Positions 38,201 through 50,600 of a DNA stretch of 64,000 nt are shown piece by piece. Each line of letters opens with the position of its first letter. The first letter of the stretch is position 1. The stretch is taken from NCBI GenBank assembly GCA_034509425.1, contig JAVTVJ010000811.1, positions 620,001-684,000 on the forward strand. The letters run 5' to 3'. This stretch comes from Eopsaltria australis (taxonomy: Eukaryota > Chordata > Aves > Passeriformes > Petroicidae). Below the pieces are notes generated by a model. That model was not told the DNA's origin. It searched no databases and worked only from the letters and a program-made list of their open reading frames with translations. The position numbers and the translations under genes were made by a program.

Positions 38201-40229
38201 TCTGCTTCAGTCCTGACTTCTGTTTCCTTGGCTGTAGGAAAGAAAGGTTAGGAGTTCTACCCTTCTAGGGTGATATTTTTGGTGTTACCTTCATCTCTGG
38301 CTGTCTTGACACAATCAGAGAAATTTTAATAGTTAGAGTTCAGGGATAGGCAGGAATAACCTGTGTTTTGCCAAAGCACTTGTATCTGTTGCAGAGGATC
38401 TGCCTGTGCTGTTTGACCTGGAAACAGATGGTCTTTCTGGTTGTCAGGTTTTCTAACTGACGGCATCCTTTCTTTTGCCTTTTTTATTTTTTAGGCTTTT
38501 TTTCCAAATGAGGTGTCTTTTTACTGCTTGGAGACCTTGGCTTCAGCTTTTCCTTACTCTCTTTTCAGACATGAAGAAAAATAGTCACGTTGAAGGCTTT
38601 AAAAGCTTCACCTCCAGCTCTAATGACCCATTTGTATTCACTCAGCTGGTGTCACTGTAGGTGTCCCAGCAGGTTCATATTGCCCACTTTGTCACCCCTG
38701 CCTGCAGTTTTCCTTCTCTAAAGTGAAAAAAAACCCAAACCACACAACCAACCCAAACCCACAACTAACTCCATCTCCTGTTCTTCATGCACTTAGCCAT
38801 GAGTCTTACCAGTCATACATGTCCTACAGTTCATCACTGCCTTTATCTTTCTGGAGTCACTGTGGAATTTTGCTGTGTAAAGTTTCATTGCACTGCAGAG
38901 AGAAAGGAGTTTTTTTTTTACAGCCTGTTTTTCTAATATCAAAAAGGAGGGGAAAGATGGAATAATTTTATTCTGAAGCATCTTCTTCTTTCCCTTTTCC
39001 TTCAGGCTTTGTAACTGGTCGTTCTCTCAGGCATTCAGGAAATTAATTGGTATCTCTCTTGATTTCAAGACACTGCAGTGGAAATATGGAAGTATCACAG
39101 AGAAGTATCTGTATTTTTGTAGTGGTGCAGATCTGCTAACAGAAAAATACCTGATTGATTGACTTCTTTATGGCACTAAGGTGTGGTGACGATGTCTCCT
39201 TACAGAGGAGTGAAATAGGGGTCTCTTAACTGAGACTCAAGAAACTGTATTGTTGACTTGAAGCATCCTTTTTTTTTTTTTCCCCCTCAGTGGAAGACTA
39301 AACTTCAGGCCCAGTGCCCAGAAATTTTGCCTATGTCCTGTTCAGTTGGATACAGCTGACTGGGGTAATTTGTCCTGCTACCTGGAGTAAGGCCCTTAGG
39401 GTTGTTTTCATAATGACTTTCTCCTTCCAAAGTGAAGTTTAATTAGGATTAGTTTTACTTTATCTACGATGGGATGCACAGGTCTTGCACTTTGGAGTTG
39501 TCCATCCCAGAGAAACAGAAAAGTTACATCATCTTTCTGTAGCTGGAGAGTGAAGTGGAGAGGTTGCTGTCGTCAGTGACAATGATGGTATGTATCACTA
39601 CAGTACAGCAGTACTGAAGAAAATGCGGTAAAGTCATGGGATGTTCAAGACAAAATAATTTAACATGTCAGGGATTGAGTTTGCTTTTCATTGTACTCTG
39701 GGTGTTGTGAGTACCTTAGCAAAAGTCTCAGTCATCTGTCATCTCTGTTATGCATTCAGAGAATAATTCTTAAAATATCAATTTGGTTTATGATTGTGCT
39801 GAAGTGGTGTCTGTTGTGATTTGAGTATCTTAGCACAGCAAAGTCAAAATTTGCCTTAGACCAGTAAGAAAGTTTGTTGCTCTTTTAAGTAATATCCATG
39901 CTCTTGTTTGGACCTGCTTCTGCATATTGTTGGAAACTCGAAGATGCTTTTCATTTTCCTTTTTCCAGCACTAACGTCTTCCAGGTTTTAGGAGAATATT
40001 AGTCTAATATTTCTTGAATCAAAATTTGGGGTTAAAATAGTGATCACCTACAATGGATATTTTGAAATATCCTTATTGAGAAGAAAACAGCATAATGGTT
40101 TGGGTAGCTGTAATTTCCAAGGAATGGAAGAGCTATGAGACCATAAAAGCAGGTGGTATCGAAAGGAAATTGTGTAGTTTCACTGACATTGTAAACACTT
40201 ACTTATGCTGGCCCAAACCAGAGTTACTG

Positions 40230-40230
<1 letters not shown>
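35266..40230. other. No supported gene; intron-like
   Basis: AT-rich, T-rich sequence. A GC-richer patch at 36,253-36,710 is open on both strands (121 codons on -, 107 on +) but encodes nothing I recognise. An A/C-only run of 40 bp lies at 38,726-38,765. I see no convincing exon or named repeat. Confidence 0.5.
38726..38765 (+). repeat. A/C-only tract, 40 bp
   Basis: Forty bases contain only A and C on the + strand, with repeated AACCC/AAACCC units, so the - strand is G/T-only. It is low-complexity, with a faint resemblance to telomere-like sequence but no regular TTAGGG phase. Confidence 0.8.

Positions 40231-40273
<43 letters not shown>
40231..40273 (+). repeat. T43 homopolymer
   Basis: An uninterrupted run of 43 T bases. 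On the - strand it reads as a long poly(A), which could be the tail of a retrotransposed transcript lying to its right and read leftward. I see no recognisable gene sequence in the adjacent 300 bases and no clear target duplication. The length may be assembly-sensitive. Confidence 0.9.
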
Positions 40274-40274
<1 letters not shown>

Positions 40275-43200
40275 GACCATATACCCATGTGAAGTTGCCT
40301 TCATCTGTATGTTTATTCTCATTTTGGGTTATTTCAGCACTGGAAATGGTTCAATATTACAGTGATGACAATTAGCCACTCTTCACACTTTTCCCTGTTC
40401 ACCACATTAAGATTTTCTTGGTAGTGTATTGTCTAAGAAGATTACTGGTGTTCATTCTTATCACTCCTCCTTGTAGGGAACCTCTGTTGCATCTGTGCAA
40501 TGTGGACCAAGTCAGTGTCTTTGGAATGCTGTATTTTTATGAGTTCTTGTGGTGACATTTACTTGGACCTTTTTATATGTTTAACAATCTGAAATATAAT
40601 TAAATGAATATTTTGTAATTTTTAGTCATCTTTATTAAAAATAAGAAGTCTTTCCACTGGAAATTTACTCCCCAGGTGAAATCTTCAGTGTATATGCTCT
40701 CCCAGATACTGAGAAAGACATGAGTTTGTTCACAGATAAGAGGTGTTGATTTTAGTTATCTTGTCAGAGGTGCAGTATGTGGAGGAATTAAAAGTGAAAG
40801 GTGCAAAGGAGTTGTCAAGTCGTACAGGCTAATGAAGAATTTTGAAAGAAGCAGTTGAGAATTGCACTTGAATGTGAATATGGTTAGCCCGAAACTGAAT
40901 ACTGTCTTAGGTTTTATGAATTTGAATACTCTCCCGTTGCTCTTTGTAAACTTTTCAGGGCAGGAGGGATTAAAGAAATCATACATTATAAGAGTTTTAT
41001 ATTAAAAAAATTTAAAAAATTCCTACCAGTTGGTAAAGCTTTTGAAATCTGTGGTCTGTAGGGAGACCTTTTTATTGAGATCTGCATGTACACACATATC
41101 CATGTGTGTATGTATGTGTATGGTTTGTATTTCTATATCTTGATCTGTGGATTGTCATACCCCTGTCCCCTAGGTTTGGTGAAATGAGAATCTTTGTTCT
41201 GCTGGGGTTGTTAGGTCGTCTGTGTGATGCAAGTGAACAAGAATTTGGTTGTAAGGTACCAAGTAGAGAGGTTCATTTTTATTTACAAGTATACTTGACA
41301 GAAAAGTATACAGAAATGTGAATGTTTTAGGATTATCTCTCCATAAATATAAAATAAAGCTAGTAATTCATAATCCTGTGTTATTTTTCTTCATAATTAT
41401 CAGATGGTGACTCTTTCTGAATGGAAACAGTTGTAATTTGGACTTATGTATGCAAAGAAAGACAACGGTGATTTTATTTCATGAGGTTGTTAAAGGGGAA
41501 ACTGATGCTAGAACAAGCTCCAAGTACTTCTTTTTCCCTACTTAATTTTACCTAGACAGTTAGAAGATTAACTTGGATATTTCTATGTATCTGTCCTGAC
41601 TAAGTGTGACACTCGAGTCTTGGAGGTGAACTTGTCTGCAAAGTACTGGTGGTTCTGCTTTGAGAGCTGTCTCCCACTCAAGTTAATAGTGGTAGTGTCT
41701 GTAGTAAAAGCTCATTCAAAATTACTGGTCTTTTGTGCTTAATGTTTGTTTTCTGTTGACTGTCTTTTGTGTAGTTATTTTGTGCTCTTGCCAAAGCTCT
41801 GCGTGTTTGAGCAGTAAATAATTTTTGATTGTCTTAAGTGCAGTTCACTGATGCCTGTTCTACTGTAGGCTTCAAGTGCTGCATCCTGAGATACAAATGT
41901 CAATGTAGAGCTGTCTTAGGCAAGTGTAACATGCAGTTGAAATAGAATATAGGAGAGAATAAGTAAATCAGCTGCAGATAAATACAGTGAGTGGTAAACT
42001 TTGTTTTAGTTTGTATGTGGTTGTTTAGTTATTAATTTTAAATGCTGGTTGCATATCTGTGTGACAAATAAAATGATTGTATTCTCTGTAGCATGAGCCA
42101 TTAAAATTCTGGTATGACAAATTCAGCATTATTGGCTTTGTTCCAATCAGTAAGATGAGAGGAAATGTGAATTATGCTCGGTTAGATGCTGTGACTAGGT
42201 CCACGTCACTTGTATCTGGCTACTACTAGCAAGTTTGAAATCTGATTCACCTGCTTTCTCAGACATCTTTTATAAGCAGTGGCTTGAGATCACTCCAGGA
42301 GCAATTCCTTCCCTTACTCTTCTCTTGCCTGTTTGTAAGGCAAACCTAAGTGTTGCTTTTGAAAGCAGGATTCTTAATGCAGCTGTTTCTGAGTTCTTCA
42401 ATTACTGGCAAAGAACCTGTACTGCAGACTTGGTTGGTTTGGTGGAGCATACAAAAAGGCCTTATTACCTAGGGAAACTTTTTTTTTTTTTTTTAAATAT
42501 TTGTGCATTAGTATACACAGGAGAACAGTGCCATTTCTCTATAAGGAAAAAAAATTTCTCTGGACAGTTTGTTCTTGAAAATGACCTGAAGTGATTGGGA
42601 TTAGGATCACTGATCAGATGAAGGTTTTTCAGGGGGGTAAAGTCAAAGGAGTATAAGAATATTTGAATTTAAAGAGCAGTGCTGGAATAAAATGAATATT
42701 CAACTATGGCAAATGCAAATCAAAATTAAAAAGAATGAAATTGTCCATCAGGCAAGAGGCTACAGAGAAAACATCTTTTGAAGTAATTCTTCTACAGGGA
42801 AAAATGCAGGCAGTATTCAAAATGCAGATATTAAACTAAACTATTAAAGTATCACAAGTAGAAGCAGGCTGTAAAAAACTGTAACGGAGTTTAGCATAGA
42901 GGAAATTTTGCAAAATGACATGCATATTTTAATATGCTTCAGTATAAACACTGTTTTGACTGGAATTTTTACTGGAATTTGAAAATTAAATAATGAAATC
43001 TGTCCAATAGTGAAATACTTCCTGTCGTCTTTGCTCTATGGGACCTACAGTTTTAATGTCAGAAGTATCTTTGTTTTAGCTTTAACCCATATTAAAGTTT
43101 GCAATACTTGAAGAAACACTTTTCAGCTTTTCTGGCCCTTATCATGTGTATTTTGGGGATTTTTTTACTGAGATTTCTTTGTATGGAGACAGTTGTCCAA

Positions 43201-46200
43201 ACTTTGGTCTGAGATTCAAAGTGGGACTTGTCAGTGTAACTACTGCATAATTTTTCTGAAAATCAAGCGGAGAAGGGAAGAGAAGCTGTTTGAGAAAATG
43301 TTTGAATTTTTTGTTCTGTCAAATATAATATTAATAGCCATTTTTCTAATAGTCATTTTTCTTTTTAGTTTTTTTAGATTTTTATTTATTTTTCTGTGCC
43401 CTCTACACTGTGTTACTTTCTCCTAAAATAAGATAGTTCTTAGTGTATGTTGTCTTCTGTTGGTCTGGGTTTTTTTTGTTTGTTTCTTTGTTTCTTTTTA
43501 TAGTTTTATTATTAAGGCTTTTAAACACCTAGCAATGTTTTTTCTCAGGTTAGGGTTTGTAAAGCTAAAGCCTAAACTTAGGTTGCAGATGGAGTCTGAT
43601 TGGGTGTTAACTCTTGAGGCTTATTTTGAAAGGTTTTGTACAAAACCAAACTGTGCTGAAACAATCTTGTGTTCCCCAGTGGTGGAGCAGAATATTGGAG
43701 TAGAGGAGAAGCAGCAGCTCCTGTATATTTCAGTAAGAGCTTTTGGCATACACTGGTGTGTTCCTCATAACTTTGTTAAGGAGGTGTGTCATAGACTGAA
43801 GCTTCTATAAGTTGTTTGGAGAACTGTAGTATGAGTATTTCACTGTGAAATTGTAGGGAACTTTCAGGTTTCAAATACGTTTTCTTGAGCTTAGTACTTG
43901 TCAATACTTCACTGAATTATTGGCTGATAGAATAGAAAGTAAATGTATGCACTTTGCATAAAAAGGCAAATACAGAAATGCCAAAGAGTACAAATATGTG
44001 ATGAGAAGTACTGCTCAATTAGCAGGAAAGGAGGTAGTGCTTGTAGTGAGCAGTAAGACATTCAAATCTGCAGGCTGTTGAGGGGAAGGGGGAAGCTGAC
44101 ACTGTTCTGGGATATATTCATAGGAGTGCCTGTGTCCAAACATTAGTGAAATACGTGGCTGTGTTCAGCCATGTTAGGACCTCACATGGAGCACTGTACT
44201 TCAAGAAGTATGTTAGCTGTTACAAGGACTATAAAAGGAATCGTTTAGCAATTTGGACCAGAAAAGCAGAGAGGAAGAACTGGAGCTGTCTCATGAGTGT
44301 GAAAGGAAAGTGAGAGGAAAATGGAATGGACAAGATTGTTATAATGCTTTGTATAAAAGGGTTTTCAGGAGGTTGGAGAGAATGTGGGTAAGTGTGGTCA
44401 GATACTGGGGATAGGTTCCTTAGGGAGGTTGGATAAGGGCTCTCATGGGTTTGAGAGACATTTAATGGTGTTACCCAGCAGATGCTGGCTCCTACCTTCT
44501 GGAGAACTGAAAGCTCAGGAGCCAGAAACTACCATGCAGGATATGGTAGCAGCAGCTTCTCTTGAGTATGAGGTATCTCTTTGCTAGGGAGAATCTCACA
44601 TTTCCTGGGAAATTTTTAATGAAGTTAACATCTAATTTGCAAAAGAAGAATACAGTTTGATGCACAGCCTTTGGGCTGAAGAATTCTCATTTTCCATAAA
44701 ACACAGAAAATGAGGTGAAATTAGGGTGATTTTAATGAGAATGGAGTTTGTGTTTGTATAGGTGAAATAGACTAATATTTGGATTAGTATGTTGTCATCT
44801 TAATATAGCATTATTTACATATATAACAAAATAATGAAGATAGGCATTTTCTCATTCAAAATGTATTTTTTTCCAGTGTGGTTTGACTGTAGTGCTCTTA
44901 AGTCTTACCTGTTTTTGGTACTTGAGTAGGGTCCCACTCGTGCTTTATCAGTCCCAGTCCTAGGAATGATGAGACCAGGAGTGTTGTAGAATTTCAGCAC
45001 TACTGTTTTAATTGGTCTGGTAAAGTTTGCACTGTAATGGTGTGAGATGCCTTTCTTCCATTGGAACTCAACAAAAAGCTGCTTTGATGTAGTTGATTGA
45101 TGCTGTAAAGAGAGGAGAGGGAGGAGCTGAGTGAAACCCAACTCCTTCTGTGACACTGCCTAGAGAGGCTTTGCAGCCCAAGCCCTTTTCCCTTCTGCAA
45201 GGCTAAGGAGCAATCTAGTTTTGTGTTGAAATTATGACACTTCAGGGATTGTACCCTGATACCATTTGCTTACGCTATTATCAAGTTTGTCATATCTGTT
45301 CAGAAAAAGAATTTAACCTTTTCTCTCTAGTTTCTCTTCCGACTTCATTGTTATTTGCATGCCAGCTATTGTGCATGCTTCCATCAACAGGTTTATAAGA
45401 CTCGTTGACAAGAGCCATTCCATGTATAGCAAGTCTGAACTTATTGTAATAAAATATATCTAATACAGTCTTAATGATTACAATGTTAGAAGAACTACTT
45501 AATACTGTCAAGTATAGGGATGCTAGAGTTGAAGTTGTAACATTTTAAGGCAAGTAAAGAAAGCAGCATTAGTGAGTGTGAGGTGAATTTAGAATCTACC
45601 CAGAAGGGAGCTGTGAAAGCAGTGAAATTTTATGTCCTACATGTTGAAGTTCCTGAAGAATCCAGTCCCTTTCCAGGCAGAAGAATTGTTCCTGTAAGAC
45701 TTAGGTGGTACAATTTTTACTTTTTTATAGTCAGTGAAGTTATAGAAATCTCTTCCTCAAAAAAAAAAACCCTATGGGTTTTCCACAGTGTTTGATAGCA
45801 CCTCCATTCTGTCAGATGAAGAGCCAGCTGTGAGACACATCCTTGTATCCAACAGTGCCAAGTCCTACTTTCTTTGAACAGCAGTACTGCTCTTTGCTAG
45901 TGCTGGTGGAAGGAGAGTGTCTCTGGATTATCTGGTTATGTAACTTGAGAGGCCAGATTCATCTGCAGAACTAGGGGCATCTGAAACTTTCTGCTGGCTA
46001 TTTGGTGGTGTATGTTGACTTTGCAGCTTTGTAAGTGGAAGGAAGAAGACAGCAATTTGCCTGCTGCCCTGCTGTTTGTTTGCCAGATGTGATGAGGCTG
46101 GGTGTGCTGCACAGTGGTGTGGCAACATTGGAGATGGCAGCCTGTCCTGCTTTTCTTCCTCCCATTGCCCCACCACTGCCAAATTGGCTTGTGTTGCATG

Positions 46201-47576
46201 TTGCACTGGACCTGGGGCTGTGCTTGAATTGCTCAGGAACCACAGGGCTGACTGCTGTGGATCTGGGCAACTTGGTTGCATTCTTTGGGCTTTTTTCTAG
46301 GCTGTGTTTGGTGGTAGCCCCCTTGAATAGATCCCCTATAGTGTCAGTGCTTTGTGAATAATTTCACTGAAGTGTTTTGGTTGAAAAATTTGCAGAATTT
46401 GGCTTAAAAAATTTTGCAGAATAAGTATGTCCAAATTAGTTAGCAAATCTACTTTGAAACGTTGTCACTTTTTTGAGGTAAGGAACTGTAGGAAAGTATT
46501 GTGAGAAGGGATGATGTAAAACACTTGGTGGAGTTCTATCATGTATATGCAGGACCCACACCTGGTTGTGCTTTGCCTCTTCTGGGCATCACTCTTACAG
46601 TGTGCATGTGCTCTTTGGCTTTTTGGTGAAAAAAAATTACAACTTTGTGATTGTGTGCAACAGCAGGTTCCTTCTCTAGGCCCTGAGAGATCATCAGCTG
46701 CTTTCCCAATTGCTTTTTGGTGATCTTTTGTTTTGTGTTTTTGTTTGTTTGTTTTTAATTATTTTTTATTTTTCTTTCCATTATTTTCTCAGTAAACTAT
46801 GTTTTCTGTTGGGGGTGGTTTTTCTTTTCCTTCTTCTCCTTTGGATTTGGAAATAGGGATTCTCTGCTTTCAGCTTCTGGTTTTGTCTTTTTAGTCATCT
46901 CTGAAAACTGTTGGTTCATGAATTTGAACCTGTTCTTTTGCTCTCTCAAGCATTGGGTTTGGAAGCATTTCTGTCTTTTTGTAAGGAGGAAAAGTTCGCT
47001 GTAAGGTGGATAATAGAAAGAGTTGTTAGTATTCAAGTTCTGTTGGGATTAGCAGGGAATAAATTACACACAGTTAAAAATAACTTCAGGGACATTTGTG
47101 ATTTCTTCTGTGGTTTTCTTGTGAGGCAAATCTGTATTACTAGAATAACTTGTCTGTACAGGATCAAGGCATCTATGGCTTTCTGTTTGGAGAAAGGGTT
47201 GCTAGATACTGTAGATCTAGATCTCTGCAGCCTTAAATTTTTTTTTCCTGGATAAAAAGAGCCCAGCACTTACTGCTGATCCATCTTTTTTCTAAATCTT
47301 CAAACAAGTAATAATTTTGTTTTTAAAATGAAATTCTTCTAGTTAATGACTCCTGCTTTAGTTTGAGTGTGATTATTGTTTTTTATTGCATTTATGTTTT
47401 GCTTTAAAACTACTCAGAACCTTTTTATTTTAAGTTTATTTTCATTTTATTTTCAGTATCTAAAATGTTTTCAAATGGATGTTTTTCCTGTTTATGGAAC
47501 AGTAGGAATTGTAAGAAGGTTGGAAGATAACAGTATATTTTACTAATAATGTTTTATCAATCTACTTCATTTACAG
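40274..47576. other. No supported gene; intron-like
   Basis: Open frames reach 119 codons, all unrecognised. A (T)15 run is at 42,480-42,494 and T/G-rich simple sequence at 43,468-43,505 and 46,725-46,780. The stretch 45,928-46,361 is unusual in being open in five frames at once. Nothing else stands out. Confidence 0.5.
46725..46780 (+). repeat. T-rich (TTTG)n-like simple repeat
   Basis: Runs of T broken by single G, passing into TTTTTAATT-type sequence. It is low complexity with no function visible. Confidence 0.7.
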
Positions 47577-47641
47577 GAAGCGGTCATCAGTCAAAATTTA
47601 CTTACCTGTGCAGAGACAAAAAATTAATGGGCAAAAATATG
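47577..47641 (+). other. Candidate small coding exon (weak)
   Basis: The upstream flank has a near-ideal branch site, TACTAAT (47,541-47,547), about 30 bases before a pyrimidine-rich acceptor ending CATTTACAG at 47,576. In one frame the exon reads KRSSVKIYLPVQRQK... with no stop until TAG at 47,647. Coding use therefore needs the weaker donor ATG/GTGTGT at 47,641. A better donor, TAG/GTAGGT at 47,649, would include the stop. Direct splicing from 15,409 would give an in-frame ATG start (MRKRSS...). Joining from 35,265 would give an early stop. The - strand has a perfect CAG/GTAAGT donor here (exon end 47,606), so an antisense exon is an alternative. Confidence 0.25.
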
Positions 47642-47649
47642 GTGTGTAG

Positions 47650-50600
47650 GTAGGTTGCGATTTTCAGTGCGCTTAAGGTTCTTTGAGGAGAACCTTATTC
47701 CAAGGGAGTGGGATTAACTCTCAAAATGTAGGAATTTGGTTTTTAAAATATTTAGGTAGTATGTTCAACAATGAGGTGTTGAAGGAACTGACTTTGAAGT
47801 GCACCTTTCCTTTTGAGTCTTTATTAAAAAGTAATGTGCAATGATGCATATATGTGTTTGAGTAGTTAAGAGAAATTTTAAAAAGTCTATTTTACATGTA
47901 CTTTAAAATTTTGCAAATACTTTTCTTTAAGATTTGTAAACACAGTTTTCACAAAAGTGATAGTCTTTCCAAATTTGAACGTCACTAATTTATAAAATGG
48001 TTTGGCACAGGCATCTTTAGTTGCTGATGGACAGGGGTTTGCTGCATTCAGTGCATTGAAACATAGTGCAATAGTTGTTACACTTCAGTATCATTTACTG
48101 CAGTCTGTAATCATAACGAAAGTTGGTCAAGGTTCTGTTATTGTAAATTTGCAGCAGCTCTACCATACAGTGAGTGGTTGACTTCTGCATTTTGGAATAT
48201 GAATAAAAAACATGTTTTATTTATCCCCTCAAAAAAAAAAAAATCCTTCATATTAACAGTCTGCTTTACACATAAACGTTCTTTGGAATCCCTGGTGTTC
48301 CTTCAGCTGAAATGGCAAAGGCTAGAAAGAGCCACAAAAACCCCCCTTGATTTTGCTTATACAGAAATGTATGTTGTTAATAATTATATGAAATACTTTG
48401 GGATAGCACTGCATTTAATTCAATAAAATCATCTTAGAAGATGAAAGGTTCAATTTCAGGACTGTTTTGTTTTTTATTTTAACATCAATAAGTAGAAATT
48501 CAGTGACTTTGTTTTCTATTGCAAGTCTCAAACTGTGGTGCTATGCAGTGTAGCCAGTTTTTATATTTATGGCCTAAACATAGAGTAGGAAGGAGGTGAC
48601 GTTTCTAAATTGGCTATTACAGCATTTTAAATGTAAAATTTGTTACATTCTTGTGAATTAGGGAGGAATTTGGGTGGGCTGGAGTCTGTGGGTTAGTAAA
48701 AGCTGACAAATTATTGGGATAAAAGTGAATATGATAAAGCATGAAGTTAAAAACAGATGAGTTAGCTTTGGGGTTTTGCCAAATTGCATTTGAAAGTAGC
48801 ATGGTCACGTTCCCTGGAACATGTCATGACATGCTTAGGATTCATTAAGCTAAGATGAGCAGAAGAGTCGGTAAACCTCAAGAATAGCTTGCTTTTTTGA
48901 TTACTCTGTTTTACATTTCGGCAATATGTATTTGAATTTAATGATACACTGTGGAAATTCCCAGAAGTGATTTTGAAGAGTTTTTCCTTTCTGTTGTCAC
49001 GTATTGTTTGTTATGCTCAGTTAGAATTCAGTTTGAGGATTTAAATGCATGTGTGAACTTTCTCCTATGGGCTCCCAGCTTTTGTCCCAGAATCCCAAGT
49101 GGTTGGGAAAAAGTTATGCTTGGCGTGGGTTGGTTTCTTGTTCCTCAAGGTAATTTATCAGTGTACTCCTTTAGCATCCAGGATGGTCTCCGGATTGTTT
49201 TGGCTTTCCTAGACCAAGGCTGGGTAGGTAGTTTGCCATTAAGGACCATGGCTATCACCAGTAGTTTCTGAAAATGAGTTTTGTGGCAGTGTGTTTCTCT
49301 TCAGTCTCCCATTTAGTGCTTAAAAGAAGCTGAGACCGGAGAAGCCTGTGGTGTGGAATTGCAGTTCCCTGTGCAGGTGAGAGCCAGTGTTTAAAGTGCA
49401 GCAATGAAGTATGCAGATTGGTAACCAGGAATTGGAGGTGTTGTAGTTCCAGATATCCTTGGTATCAGGATGACAAATGTTGTCCTGACTTAATTGCTGT
49501 GATAAGGAAGGCAGATGAGTGTTCTCGTTTATGAATATATATATTCTGAACCAGGCAACAGGATCCCTTCTTAAAGCCAGAAATGCTTGAGATGTATGTA
49601 GGTACCAGGGTAGGAGGAATAAGGACTGGTAGAGCTTGAGAGCTCCATGGGATATGATTCAGCTTATTTAAATTTGGACTAGACCTGATACTTCATGAAG
49701 CAGTACCAGACAGACCTGTTTTTAAAAACTGGATGCACCGATCAAAAGTCATTCATTTATTGAGAGTAATCTTGAGCTTTGTTCTTTTTGAAGTATTAAA
49801 ATAGGTTTGCCTTGTAAAAGAAACCTTCTTTGGTTGTGCACTTCTGTATCCATGTTGTCTCTCATTTCCAGTCCAGCACTTTTTGTACCAAGGAATTTTA
49901 CAGAAGCCTCTCGTGTTTTGCTTCCTTTAAAAGTAGGTATTTTAGCACAGGACTTAGAACTGAGGGATGCTTTTGTAAGAATATTTTCAGAGATAGGTTT
50001 TTGTTTGTATTAAATCCTTCAAACAGATTTGTTGATTTGAACAAGAATGAGAAGGTTGTATTTCAGAACCTCTGATTCAGAAGATACATCTGTCCCTGTG
50101 AACATATATGGGAAGAGGGAGCAAACTGTAAAGTTCCGCTTAATAATAAAGTGCAAGGGCAGTTATAAAATTTAGTACTCTTTACAGAAAGGGACTGGAA
50201 AATTGCTATGGAGAACCTCATGCTTACTTTGATCTTGATGTGGAGAAATTCAGGAACATCAATTCAGAGTAGAAGATCAGATAAATACCGAAAGTCATAA
50301 AGTTTCCAGAAGGGCTCCTGTCTTTCTCCTAACTAGGCTTAGTCACAGCTTTTCTTCCTTGTTTGCTGGATCACTATAAATAATTGGTATTTGAAATAAT
50401 TTTTCCTCTGAAATTTATCAACTTCTTAAGAAAGAAGGCTGTTAAACTGGAAAACAATAACAAAAGGAGAAAAATAGAACTAACCAAGGATGCACTTTCT
50501 ACTCAGAATGTAGAAAACATAAAGGTTTTAATTTCAATCTTTCATCAATTAATCTGACTGTAGATGTCACAGAAAGTCCACAAAAAAGAATATACAAACG

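Noticed and set aside
44140..44450. Possible old CR1 fragment
   Set aside because: A few phrases (GTACTTCAAGAAG and neighbours) faintly resemble the end of a LINE reverse-transcriptase frame. No continuous match or tail is visible, so I do not call it.
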